Source: Stenotrophomonas sp. 278 (lineage in GTDB: Bacteria; Pseudomonadota; Gammaproteobacteria; Xanthomonadales; Xanthomonadaceae). Taken from it: a stretch of DNA of 64,000 bases. Below the pieces are notes generated by a model. It did not search any database. It was not told where the DNA came from and was given only the letters and a program-made list of their open reading frames with translations. The position numbers and the translations under genes were made by a program. Where the stretch lies: positions 1 through 64,000 of the forward strand of contig NZ_RHPP01000005.1 in assembly GCF_003935715.1 (NCBI RefSeq), in the 5' to 3' direction. This document shows positions 51,498-60,263 of this stretch, one piece after another; the first letter of the stretch is position 1; the number at the start of each line of letters is the position of its first letter.

Positions 51498-54119
51498 TGT
51501 GCCGCTGCGGCCAGCGGCCTCGTGCAGGTGCGTGGCGCGCGCGAGAACAACCTCAAGGAGGTGGACGTCTCCATCCCGCGTAACGCGCTGGTGGTGTTCT
51601 CGGGTGTCTCCGGCTCCGGCAAGTCCTCGCTGGCCTTTGGCACCATCTATGCCGAGGCCCAGCGGCGCTACTTCGAGTCGGTGGCTCCCTATGCGCGGCG
51701 ACTGATCGACCAGGCCGGCGTGCCGGACGTCGATGCGATCGACGGCCTGCCGCCGGCGGTGGCGCTGCAGCAGCAGCGAGGCTCCAGCAACGCGCGTTCC
51801 TCCGTGGGCAGTGTCACCACCCTGTCCAGCCTGGTGCGGATGATGTATTCGCGTGCCGGCGCCTATCCGGCCAACCAGCCGATGCTGTACGCCGAGGATT
51901 TTTCGCCCAACACGCCGCAGGGAGCGTGCCCGACCTGCCACGGCCTGGGCCATGTGTACGAGGTGACCGAGGCGAACATGGTGCCCGACCCCTCCCTGAG
52001 CATCCGCGAGCGGGCGATCGCCTCCTGGCCCCCCGCCTGGCAAGGCCAGAACCTGCGCGACATCCTGGTCAGCATGGGCTACGACGTTGACCGACCGTGG
52101 AAGGACCTGCCGAAGAAGGATCGCGACTGGATTCTGTTCACCGAGGAAACACCGACGGTGCCGGTGTACGCCGGCCTCACGCCGGCCGAGACCCGCGCCG
52201 CGCTCAAGCGCAAGATGGAGCCGAGCTACATGGGCACCTTCACCGGCGCCCGACGGTATGTGCTGCAGACCTTTGCCAACACCCAGAGCGCGCTGATGAG
52301 AAAGCGCGTGTCCCGGTTCATGGAGGGCAAACCGTGCCCCACCTGCCACGGCAAGCGGCTCAAGCCCGAGGCGCTGTCGGTCACGTTCGCCGGCGTGGAC
52401 ATCGGCGAGTTCATGCAGGTGCCGCTGGACCAGTTGGCGGCCTTGCTCGAACCCATCGCCCAGGGCGATTTCCGCGCCCATGCAGCGGGGGCGGCTACGG
52501 ACAAGGAAGCGACCCGACGCGACCGTGCCGAACGCGCGGCCTCCGGCCGCGCCGTCCATGCGGTATCGCCCGACGTGCGCCGCACCTCGGCGCTATCGGA
52601 AGAAAAGCGCCTCGCCGCGCAGCGCCTGGCCGGTGGCGTGATGGCGCGCCTGCGTCAACTGCGTGGGCTGGGTTTGGGTTACCTGACGCTGGACCGAGCC
52701 ACGCCGACGCTTTCAGCCGGCGAGTTGCAGCGCCTGCGGCTGGCGACGCAATTGAGTTCCATGCTGTTCGGTGTCGTGTACGTACTCGACGAACCCTCGG
52801 CGGGCCTGCACCCCTCCGACAGCCAAGCCCTGTACGACGCGCTCGACCGTCTGCGCGAGGCCGGCAACTCGGTGTTCGTGGTGGAGCACGACTTGGACCT
52901 GATGCGCCGTGCACAATGGCTCGTGGATGTCGGGCCGGATGCCGGCGAGCGTGGCGGCCGCGTGCTCTACAGCGGCGAGCCGGATGGCCTGCGCAAGATT
53001 GCCGAATCGCGTACTGCACGCTACCTGTTCGATGAGATCCCCGCGCCGGGAAGCCGGGCACGCGAAGCGACCGGCTGGCTGGAGCTGCAGGACATTCACC
53101 GCCACAACCTGCATGGCGTGAATGCGCGCATTCCGCTGGGCGTGCTGACGGCCGTCACCGGCATCTCCGGCTCGGGCAAGTCCAGCCTCGTCGCGCAGGC
53201 CCTGCCGGAGCTGGTGCTGCTGCACCTGGGCCACGAGCCGGAAGACGATGCGGCCGAAACCGCCACCAGCGAAGGGCCGACAGTGATCGAAGCGACTGGC
53301 GGTCGTCTGGCAGGCGACGTGGACGCCATACAGCGAATGGTGCAGGTGGACCAGAAACCGATCGGGCGCACGCCGCGGTCGAACCTGGCCACCTACACCG
53401 GCCTGTTCGACCATGTGCGCAAGCTGTTCGCTGCCACGCCCGATGCGCGACGCCGCCGCTATGACGCCGGGCGCTTCTCGTTCAACGTCGCCAAGGGGCG
53501 CTGCGAGACCTGCGAGGGCGAGGGCTTCGTCAGCGTGGAACTGCTGTTCATGCCCAGCGTGTACGCGCCGTGCCCGACGTGCCATGGCGCACGCTACAAC
53601 GAGGCCACGCTGAAGGTGCAATGGAACGGGCGCAACATCGCCGAGGTGCTGCAGATGACCGTGGACGAAGCCAGCGAATTCTTCGCGGGTGAAGACGCTG
53701 TGGCAAGGCCACTGCAACTGCTGCGCGATATCGGACTGGGCTACCTGCGCCTGGGGCAACCGGCCACCGAGCTTTCCGGTGGCGAGGCGCAGCGTATCAA
53801 GCTGGCGACCGAGCTTCAGCGCAGCCAGCGCGGCCGAAGCCTGTACGTGCTCGACGAGCCGACTACCGGGCTGCATGCGTCGGACGCCGACCGGCTGCTG
53901 GTACAGTTGCAGCGCCTGGTCGATGCCGGCAATACCGTAGTGATGATCGAACACGATATGCGCGCGGTGGCCCAGGCCGATTGGGTGATCGACGTGGGGC
54001 CTGGTGCAGGCGCTGCCGGCGGCAGCATCGTGGTGGCGGGCTCCCTTCAGCAGGTGGCCCGAACGTCTGGCAGCAGAACCGCTCCGTTCCTTGCACAGGA
54101 GTTGGCGCGGGCCGAGTAG
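51468..54119 (+). CDS. UvrA-like ABC ATPase (UvrA paralogue)
   Basis: An 883-residue protein from the ATG at 51468. It has the UvrA plan: Walker A1 SGVSGSGKSSLAFG, zinc module CPTCHGLGHVYE, second CPTCHGKRLKPEAL, signature LSAGELQRLRLATQL with LDEPSAGLHPSD. The second ABC unit follows with Walker A2 GISGSGKSSLVAQ, CETCEGEGF...CPTCHGARY and LSGGEAQRIKLATELQ with LDEPTTGLHASD. It is shorter than UvrA (about 940), as in UvrA2-type paralogues linked to DNA-damage tolerance or drug resistance. It begins 26 bases after the NhaA-thioredoxin stop and shares its leader. Confidence 0.9.
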   Translation: MPNNSFGESSCAAAASGLVQVRGARENNLKEVDVSIPRNALVVFSGVSGSGKSSLAFGTIYAEAQRRYFESVAPYARRLIDQAGVPDVDAIDGLPPAVALQQQRGSSNARSSVGSVTTLSSLVRMMYSRAGAYPANQPMLYAEDFSPNTPQGACPTCHGLGHVYEVTEANMVPDPSLSIRERAIASWPPAWQGQNLRDILVSMGYDVDRPWKDLPKKDRDWILFTEETPTVPVYAGLTPAETRAALKRKMEPSYMGTFTGARRYVLQTFANTQSALMRKRVSRFMEGKPCPTCHGKRLKPEALSVTFAGVDIGEFMQVPLDQLAALLEPIAQGDFRAHAAGAATDKEATRRDRAERAASGRAVHAVSPDVRRTSALSEEKRLAAQRLAGGVMARLRQLRGLGLGYLTLDRATPTLSAGELQRLRLATQLSSMLFGVVYVLDEPSAGLHPSDSQALYDALDRLREAGNSVFVVEHDLDLMRRAQWLVDVGPDAGERGGRVLYSGEPDGLRKIAESRTARYLFDEIPAPGSRAREATGWLELQDIHRHNLHGVNARIPLGVLTAVTGISGSGKSSLVAQALPELVLLHLGHEPEDDAAETATSEGPTVIEATGGRLAGDVDAIQRMVQVDQKPIGRTPRSNLATYTGLFDHVRKLFAATPDARRRRYDAGRFSFNVAKGRCETCEGEGFVSVELLFMPSVYAPCPTCHGARYNEATLKVQWNGRNIAEVLQMTVDEASEFFAGEDAVARPLQLLRDIGLGYLRLGQPATELSGGEAQRIKLATELQRSQRGRSLYVLDEPTTGLHASDADRLLVQLQRLVDAGNTVVMIEHDMRAVAQADWVIDVGPGAGAAGGSIVVAGSLQQVARTSGSRTAPFLAQELARAE

Positions 54120-54199
54120 CTCAGTTCGCCAAATGTTGCCAATTTTCGCGGGGACTTGATCGTCGCCACACGACGGTGGCGATCAATGCCCGAATCGCG

Positions 54200-54830
54200 T
54201 CATCCTTCCTGAGTCAGAGCAAGATGGGGGTTGTTGGGCGGTATTTCGGCGAGTGCCAAGGACCCATCTTCGAGGAGGTAGCCATGCAGTCGGCGGGACT
54301 TCCTCGGGCCCGTGACTTCACAGGTCCAAGTGTTCAGTCCTGGGCTGCTTTCGATGTAGCTGCAGCTTCTCGAAGCTCTTCTGCACCCACTGCCAATCCT
54401 GTTGATTCTCCTGCTTGGCGAGTGCGGCCACTTCGGGATGCTCCTGCGCATAGCGTGTGGAACACACCCGGGCTGACCAGGCAGGCCGTGTCATTCACCG
54501 TATGCACGAGTACCTTCGCGTCGTTGATGATGAACCGTCGTGAGGCGATTCCCTGCTTCAGCCAAACCATGAACTGTTCCCCGGATGGCTTCGTTGCCGA
54601 TGGCCCAGGCGTAGGCGCGGGTGCAGGCGATGGAATGGACGTCGCGGCTGTTGCTGGCGCGGGGGTGTGGAGGAACTCCTCGGCATCCTGGCCAACGCCG
54701 GCCGAATCACCCAAGCCCACCATCGCGAGCAAATCCTCCATGACGTCGGGCACGGGCTGGGCTGCGGGCGGTGAAACGATGGTGGTGCTGTCGCCCTCCC
54801 AAATCGGCCTCGGCACTACCTGAGCCGGAG
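54200..54830 (-). pseudogene. MobH-family relaxase (TraI-like), frameshifted C-terminal remnant
   Basis: Three reading frames on the minus strand align in order to the C-terminal domain of ICE MobH relaxases. First comes FMVWLKQGIASRRFIINDAK (from 54816 leftward), with VHTVNDTACLVSPGVF. Then in another frame YAQEHPEVAALAKQENQQDW and WVQKSFEKLQLHRKQP. Finally in a third frame NTWTCEVTGPRKSRRLHGYL then EIPPNN. At least two frameshifts separate them, so no protein is made. The relaxase nickase domain is missing. This is direct evidence of past conjugative DNA in the region. Confidence 0.85.
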
Positions 54831-55000
54831 ACGATGTACGAGTTCGGCGGGCGGCGAAGCAAACCGAGGCAACTTATCAATTAAAGATCGTGATGGCGCA
54901 CAACACTCGGTAGACGCCATCGATTCACAGCTTCGCAAGATCGAAGGGCAGAGCCTTGGGTATAAAGTGGCTCGTTTCTTCGGTCTTCTGGGGCGGTGAC
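54831..55000. other. Junction region between relaxase remnant and ene-reductase
   Basis: About 170 bases with no gene. The relaxase homology fades near 54830, so this is probably a recombination boundary. No repeat or att-like sequence is recognised. Confidence 0.4.
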
Positions 55001-56065
55001 TTACGCGACCTGCAGTGTCGGATAGTCTGTATAGCCCTTGGCGCCACCTGCGTAGAACGTGTTGGAGTCAGGCGCGTTCAGCGGTGCCTTGGCCCTGATG
55101 CGTGCGGGCAGGTCCGGGTTAGCCAGGAAGGCGGTGCCAAAGGCCACAGCGTCAAGCTTACCTTCGGCAATAGCTGCCTCTGCCTCATCAGCGCTGTAAC
55201 CCATATTGCCCACCAACACACCCTTGTACTTTTCACGCGCTACGGGCATGACATCGGCCTTCTGCACGCCGAAGAAATCGGCGCGCATCACGTGCAGGTA
55301 GGCTAGCTTGAAGGCATTGAGCCTATCGGCCACGAAGCCGATGAAGGCCAGCGGGTCGCTGTCTTTCATGCTGTTGAAGCTGTTGAGGGGCGACAGGCGC
55401 AGACCCACACGTTCGGAACCGATCGCCTGGGTCACGGCAGTGAGTACCTCGAACAGCAAACGTGCACGGTTTTCCGGCGATCCGCCGTAAGCATCGGTGC
55501 GCTGGTTGGGCGTGTCGCGCAGAAACTGGTCAATCAGGTAGCCGTTGGCGCCGTGTACTTCCACACCATCAAAGCCGGCGGAAATGGCGTTGCGTGCGCC
55601 TTGAGCAAACGCAGCCACGATGCCGGGAATCTCTTCGACGGCCAGGGGGCGGGGCACCGCGTGCGGCACCTTGCCTTGGGGCGTGTGGATCTCACCCTCA
55701 ATAGCGGTGGCGCTGCTGGAGACAATGGGGGCGCCATCGGCAGCGCCAGGGTAGGCTGCGCGGCCAGCGTGCCAGATCTGCATGAAGATGCGTCCGCCCT
55801 TGGCGTGCACCGCGTCGGTCACCTGCCTCCAGGCTGCAATCTGCGCGTCGTTGTAGATGCCAGGCTCATTGACGAAGGCCGATGTACCGGGCGCCACCAT
55901 GGTGCATTCGGAAATCAGCAGGCCGCCGGTGGCTCGCTGGCTGTAGTACTCGGCCATCAGCGCGTTGGGCATGTGGCCAGCGTCGGCACGGGCGCGTGTC
56001 AGTGGTGCCAGAAGGATGCGGTTGGGCAGGTTGAGAGAACCTACTTGAAGTGGATTGAATAGCAT
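55001..56065 (-). CDS. Old yellow enzyme family alkene/nitro reductase
   Basis: A 354-residue FMN TIM-barrel enzyme that reduces activated C=C bonds, maleimides or nitro esters with NAD(P)H. It begins MLFNPLQVGSLNLPNRILLA. Family motifs are MQIWHAGRAAYP, FDGVEVHGANGYLIDQFLRD with the substrate-binding His and Asn, and TDAYGGSPENRARLLFEV. The C-terminal FMN phosphate region is AVAFGTAFLANPDLPARI. It resembles NemA/xenobiotic reductase proteins. It is convergent with the relaxase remnant and lies next to the GlxA regulator gene. Confidence 0.93.
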   Translation of the reverse strand: MLFNPLQVGSLNLPNRILLAPLTRARADAGHMPNALMAEYYSQRATGGLLISECTMVAPGTSAFVNEPGIYNDAQIAAWRQVTDAVHAKGGRIFMQIWHAGRAAYPGAADGAPIVSSSATAIEGEIHTPQGKVPHAVPRPLAVEEIPGIVAAFAQGARNAISAGFDGVEVHGANGYLIDQFLRDTPNQRTDAYGGSPENRARLLFEVLTAVTQAIGSERVGLRLSPLNSFNSMKDSDPLAFIGFVADRLNAFKLAYLHVMRADFFGVQKADVMPVAREKYKGVLVGNMGYSADEAEAAIAEGKLDAVAFGTAFLANPDLPARIRAKAPLNAPDSNTFYAGGAKGYTDYPTLQVA

Positions 56066-56275
56066 GTGGATGAAAACCCAGATTAGTGAACAGAAAACAG
56101 TGGTAAAGCTAACAGTATTCCCAATACTCTGACCTTTGAAAGGTCACTGAAAACTATTTTGGCACGGCTGGTGCTTTCGCACCCAACGCACGATGTAGTA
56201 GACGCAAGTGGGTAGGCCTTTGCTTCGGACAGTTTCCCGGCGGTCTCCAGCCGTACATACACCAAACGCCTCTGG

Positions 56276-57238
56276 TCATCCACCGCGTCGCAACTCCCTG
56301 ACACCCCGGCCCAGCTTACGGCGCAACAGGGCCCGCAGGGTCACCCCATCCGAGTACCCGACCTGTGCGGCGACCTGGTCGACGCTCGCGTTTCCGGTGC
56401 GCAGGAGATGCACGGCATGTTCCACGCGCAGGTCCTGGAAATACGACAGCGGTGTCTTGCCCAAAACGCTTTGCAGCCGCCGCGCCAAGGTACGCTCGCT
56501 TGTGCCCGCGGCGCTGGCCGCCTCGGCGAGCGAGAACCCCTTCGCGAGCCGACGTCTGGCCCAGCACTCGAAGCGCTCCACCATCGGGTCGGCATGCGCA
56601 AGGTGGTCGGGAATCACGAACTCGGCTTGCGAACTGCGTGTCTCGACCAGCAGATAGCGTGCCACCAGGGCCGCCAGCGCCGGACTGCGCTCCCGGATGA
56701 TGCGCAAGGCCAGGTCGACGTGGGCCAAAGCGGCACCCGCGGTGGTGAAGCGTGTCGAGTTCACGATCATGCGTGACTCGTCCAGCGTGACGTTCGGATA
56801 GCGCTGCCGAAACATCGGCCCCAGCCACCATGACGTCGTCGCACGATGCCCATCAAGCAGGCCACTCTCTGCAAGCAAGAAACTACCGGAGCAAGCGGCA
56901 CCTAGGTGCGCGCCAGCGGTGGACCACTGCTGTAGCGCCGCGACCGCGTCGGGCACGTCGGGGCGTGTGAGCCGAGCCGAGAGCGTGTCAGGCATCTTGT
57001 CACCAAACGCGGGCACAAGCACGACGTCTGGTTCCGGCATACCACGCGCAGTGACCACGGGGACCGTCAAGCCTTGCGCAGTTCGGATGCGACGCCGCAC
57101 GCCCACCAGCGTGAGCTCTATGTGCGCGGGAGCCTGTGGCAGCGAGCCCGCCATCGCATTGGCCAAGCCCACTGTGTCAGTGAGCGCCGCAAGCCCCAGA
57201 TCAAACACGCCATCACAAACAAGGATGTGGAGTTTCAT
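56276..57238 (-). CDS. GlxA-family AraC-type transcriptional regulator
   Basis: A 320-residue protein with an N-terminal DJ-1/PfpI-like amidotransferase fold (LHILVCDGVFDLGLAALTDT). The nucleophile-elbow region is LGAACSGSFLLAESGLLDGH. A C-terminal AraC helix-turn-helix pair follows (SLAEAASAAGTSERTLARRL and DQVAAQVGYSDGVTLRALLR). It is divergent from the ABM monooxygenase gene at 57353. The intergenic sequence has an AATGA...TCATT inverted repeat near 57245-57267, a possible operator. Confidence 0.9.
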   Translation of the reverse strand: MKLHILVCDGVFDLGLAALTDTVGLANAMAGSLPQAPAHIELTLVGVRRRIRTAQGLTVPVVTARGMPEPDVVLVPAFGDKMPDTLSARLTRPDVPDAVAALQQWSTAGAHLGAACSGSFLLAESGLLDGHRATTSWWLGPMFRQRYPNVTLDESRMIVNSTRFTTAGAALAHVDLALRIIRERSPALAALVARYLLVETRSSQAEFVIPDHLAHADPMVERFECWARRRLAKGFSLAEAASAAGTSERTLARRLQSVLGKTPLSYFQDLRVEHAVHLLRTGNASVDQVAAQVGYSDGVTLRALLRRKLGRGVRELRRGG

Positions 57239-57352
57239 GGCAACAATGATATCAAAGTTGTCATTATTGCCTATAGAGATGGCTGTTATGAGGATTTAGA
57301 TTGCAGGCTCGTTGATCCATTCACCTAACCCATTTACCCAAAGGAATACATC

Positions 57353-57655
57353 ATGACCAAGCTCGCTCTGTTTGTTCGCCTCGAAGCCAAACCCGGCCAG
57401 GAGGCTGCGCTTGCCGACTTCCTGGCCAGCGCACTGCCGCTCGCCAACGCCGAGTCCGGCACCACGGCCTGGTTCGCATTGAAGTTTGGCCCTTCGACGT
57501 TTGGTGTGTTCGATGCCTTTGCCGATGAGGCAGGTCGCCAGGCGCATCTGAACGGCCAGATCGCCGCGGCCTTGATGGCCAACGCCGTGACCTTGCTCAG
57601 TTCTCCGCCCAATATCGAGAAGGTCGAACTGCTTGCAGCCAAACTGCCTGCATGA
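57353..57655 (+). CDS. Antibiotic biosynthesis monooxygenase (ABM/YgiN-like) domain protein
   Basis: A 100-residue dimeric alpha+beta-barrel protein. It begins MTKLALFVRLEAKPGQEAAL and ends VEKVELL-like (IEKVELLAAKLPA), the normal ABM pattern with its central TTAWFALKFGPSTFGVFDAF. Such small proteins oxidise quinols or act on electrophiles. AAGGAA precedes the ATG. A 3' fragment of a paralogue with the end IEKVEVLAAKLPG lies at 59759, on the far side of the IS3 element. Confidence 0.88.
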   Translation: MTKLALFVRLEAKPGQEAALADFLASALPLANAESGTTAWFALKFGPSTFGVFDAFADEAGRQAHLNGQIAAALMANAVTLLSSPPNIEKVELLAAKLPA

Positions 57656-57910
57656 CAACTCGGCCTTGACCCAATCAGCTCACGCTGCAGGATGGGGGTC
57701 ACACAGCCCTACGTGCGACCCCTCACTCGTGTGATGACGAATGAGTTTCTCAATAGCCTCGGGTGGGACTTTCGTATGGTAGCTGTGCGCACGATACGCC
57801 TGGGAGTTCTTCCCAGCGCGGAGGCCCTCCTGTCTTGACCGCAGTTCCTTGGACCCGGTGTAGCGTAAGCCTGAATCGCCCCGGGATTCCCGGAGGCTCG
57901 TTGGCGTGAG

Positions 57911-58807
57911 TCACGTCTCCGTGACGTGCTGTCGCTGTTGATAGTAGTTCGCTTCGGCTTCGGCGGGTAGGATGTAGCCGATCGATCCGAGTAGTCGCCG
58001 GTGGTTGTACCAATCCACCCAGCGCAGCGTGGCCAGTTCCAGCTCTTCGCGACTGCGCCAGGAACGACGATGCACGACCTCGGCCTTTTACAACCCATTG
58101 ATCGTTTCGGCCAGCGCGTTGTCGTAGCTGTCTCCGACGCTTCCGACAGACGGCTCGATGCCGGCTTCGGCCAGGCGCTCGGTGTAGCGAATCGACACAT
58201 ATTGCGATCCGCGGTCGCTGTGATGCACCAGCGCGTCGCCCGGACGCCGCGCGTGAAGCGCCTGTTCGAGCGCATCGAGCACGAATTGGGTCTGTTGGCT
58301 CGACGACAGCTTCCAGCCGACGATTCGCCGTGCGTAGACGTCGATGATGAAGGCGACGTAGGCGAATCCCTGCCAAGTCGAAACAAAGGTGTAGTCGCTG
58401 ACCCACAGTTGGTCCGGACGGTCCGCTTTGAACGTGCGATGCACCAGGTCCAGCGGACAGGGTCGGGCCGGATCCGGATGCGTCGTCCGAACCGACTTTC
58501 CGCGCACAACCCCGGCAATCCCGAGTTTTCGCATCAAGCGTTCGACCGTGCATCGCGCCACCTCAATCGCCTCGCGGTTCATCTGGCGCCACGTCTTGTC
58601 GGCCCCGTAGACCTCGTGGTTCTCCGTCCAGACACGCTGAATCTCCGGCATGAGCGCAAGGTCACGCCGGACGCGCGGCGACGCCCGGAGCGTGTCCCGG
58701 CGCCGCGCAGCATGCTCCCGGTACGACGACGGAGCGATCTGCAGAACGCGGCAGATCGGCTCGACTCCGTAGACGTCGCGGTGCTCGTCGACGAACGAGC
58801 GCATCAC
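57911..58807 (-). pseudogene. IS3 transposase orfB, interrupted by a nonsense codon
   Basis: The DDE integrase-type transposase subunit. WVSDYTFVSTWQGFAYVAFI holds the first Asp, VHHSDRGSQYVSIRYTERLA the second and DNALAETINGL the Glu. After NGL a TAA (58088-58090) replaces the expected Tyr codon. Downstream the frame continues KAEVVHRRSWRSREELELAT to NYYQQRQHVTET and a natural TGA at 57911. The triad lies before the stop, but the last 58 residues are lost, so activity is doubtful. It would be made by -1 frameshifting from orfA. Confidence 0.87.
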
Positions 58808-59136
58808 TTGGTGCGGCGGTCGAGCTCCGCCTGGGCAAAATACGCCGACGCCTTGCGCAGGATCTCGTTCGCCTGGCGCAGTTCGCGGTTCTCGCGCTCG
58901 AGCTGCTTCAATCGCTCCAGATCCGACGTCGTCGGCCCGGCACGCATGCCTTGGTCACGCTCGGCCTGCCGAACCCAACGACGAAGGGTCTCGGCCGTGC
59001 AGCCGATCTTGCCGCTGATCGAACCGATCGCGGCCCACTGCGAGTCGTGGTCCTTCTGGTGCTCCAGCACCATCCGGACGGCCCGCTCCTGTACCTCGGG
59101 GGAAACTTCGACTTTCTCATGGCTCCATCCTCTCAA
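58804..59136 (-). CDS. IS3 transposase orfA
   Basis: A 110-residue DNA-binding subunit with the helix-turn-helix [20 protein letters not shown] and a leucine-zipper-like end [20 protein letters not shown] then [15 protein letters not shown]. It overlaps orfB by four bases, the arrangement that produces an OrfAB fusion by frameshifting in IS3 elements. Confidence 0.9.
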   Translation of the reverse strand: MRGWSHEKVEVSPEVQERAVRMVLEHQKDHDSQWAAIGSISGKIGCTAETLRRWVRQAERDQGMRAGPTTSDLERLKQLERENRELRQANEILRKASAYFAQAELDRRTK

Positions 59137-59203
59137 GTGATGGAGCCTCCGGGGAAGCCGGGGCGATTCATACAGTCAAACGAGTGACTTGTTCAGACCT
59201 TCC

Positions 59204-59770
59204 CTAAGGCAAAGCCGGCAACGACCCAATAGCTGTCTGCAATTCATCGAACACGACCCGGACTCTCGCTGGCACAGGGGCGCGCTGAGGCCGATAGACA
59301 TACAAGCCCCAAGCCGGGGGCTCTTCCTTCTGCAGAACCCGCACCAGTTTTCCACTGGCGATATAGGGGGCCGCCATGTAGTCCGCCAATTGAGCAAACG
59401 CAATTCCGGCCAATGCGGCGCCCATTTCCATGTCGGCGTTGTCCGCGATGAAGGCTGGCGACACAGGCGTCCACTGGCGTCCTGCACTGAAGTGCCAGGA
59501 CCACGGTCGCCCGGTATTGATGTCGATGGCCGCTGTCACCGGAGAACCGGCCAGTTCATCGACTCCATCCGGTGTTCCCACCTTCTTGGTCAGACGCGGA
59601 GCTGCAACGATTGTAAGGCGCATATCGGCAGCCTTGCGCGCGACGAAACGACTGTCGCGCATGAACCCGACCCTGACCCCGACATCGATCTTGTCGTCGA
59701 CCGCATTGCTGATGCGATCAGACAAGCGCACATCCAACATGATGTCGGGATGACGTTTGGCAAAGCCCAT
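59204..59770 (-). pseudogene. LysR-type regulator, 3' fragment
   Basis: About 185 codons matching the effector domain of the regulator at 42557. Shared blocks include VRVGFMRDSRFVARKAADMR, ADNADMEMGAAL, GIAFAQLADYMAAPYIASGK and the same end GSLPALP. The helix-turn-helix is absent. Homology ends at about 59757, where the sequence passes directly into the 3' part of an ABM gene on the other strand. Confidence 0.88.
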
Positions 59771-59878
59771 CTCTCCGGCAAGGTTGCGGCGGCCTTGATG
59801 GCAAAGGCCGGGGAATTATTCTCCGAGCCGCCGACCATCGAGAAGGTAGAGGTGCTTGCGGCAAAGCTGCCCGGCTAG
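59759..59878 (+). pseudogene. ABM monooxygenase, 3' fragment
   Basis: About 39 codons reading GKAHLSGKVAAALMAKAGEL then FSEPPTIEKVEVLAAKLPG, parallel to the end of the intact gene at 57353. The N-terminal two-thirds are missing. It abuts the LysR fragment head to head. Confidence 0.85.
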
Positions 59879-60015
59879 GCAACTCGGCAGGCGTAGACAG
59901 CCGAAACCGCCTTCGGGCGGTTTCAATGGCTGCTGGCTCGAGAACAGGGGCCAGTGCAAATAAAACCACCCCTTCGATGGGCGGCTCGACAGAATTGCAG
60001 AGGCGCACGACACAT

Positions 60016-60043
60016 CGTCCGCTTTGGGTCGGTAGCGGACATT
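60016..60043. repeat. Dispersed palindrome, copy 5
   Basis: Reads CGTCCGCTTTGGGTCGGTAG followed by CGGACATT. It has near-perfect dyad symmetry (GTCCGCT/AGCGGAC). Confidence 0.75.
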
Positions 60044-60072
60044 GCCACCTTCCCTTACGGTCGGTCTGGGCC

Positions 60073-60101
60073 CATGTCCGCTTTCCGCCAGAAGCAGACT
60101 C
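60073..60101. repeat. Dispersed palindrome, copy 6
   Basis: Reads CATGTCCGCTTTCCGCCAGA then AGCAGACTC. It lies 29 bases after copy 5, forming a pair. Confidence 0.7.
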
Positions 60102-60263
60102 TAGGGGGAACTCCAAGCAATCGTATGGCATCATCATGCCGACTGAGCGGACGCGGACGAGCTGATCGAGATCGGCCGGGCCGGTGTACTGGACTAAGCA
60201 CGCTCACGCGATTCGATCACCCAAATTAGTGTCGATCAGTTCTGCTACGAGGTAGATTCCTGG

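Larger units (their letters stand above)
57872..59170 (-). mobile_element. IS3 family insertion sequence, 1299 bases
   Basis: The ends are 28-base inverted repeats, both reading TGAATCGCCCCGG inward and closing with CGGAGGCTC, with three mismatches between them. The element encodes orfA and orfB in the usual overlapping arrangement. The flanks are AAGCC on the left and TACAG on the right, so no target duplication is present. This implies that one flank was lost by deletion or recombination after insertion. Confidence 0.9.
59879..60263. other. Repeat-bearing intergenic region
   Basis: About 385 bases with two dispersed palindromes and no gene. A small frame over the repeats (for example MSAFRQKQTLGG at about 60075) is of the type often mis-annotated as a protein. 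The 3' end leads into the gene at 60264. Confidence 0.5.

Noticed and set aside
49715-51646. 643-codon frame opposite NhaA and the thioredoxin domain
   Set aside because: Antisense artefact of a high-G+C gene; the sense strand has clear family motifs.
59926-60165. 79-codon frame over two dispersed palindromes
   Set aside because: The peptide is the typical artefact of this repeat family and lacks a ribosome site.
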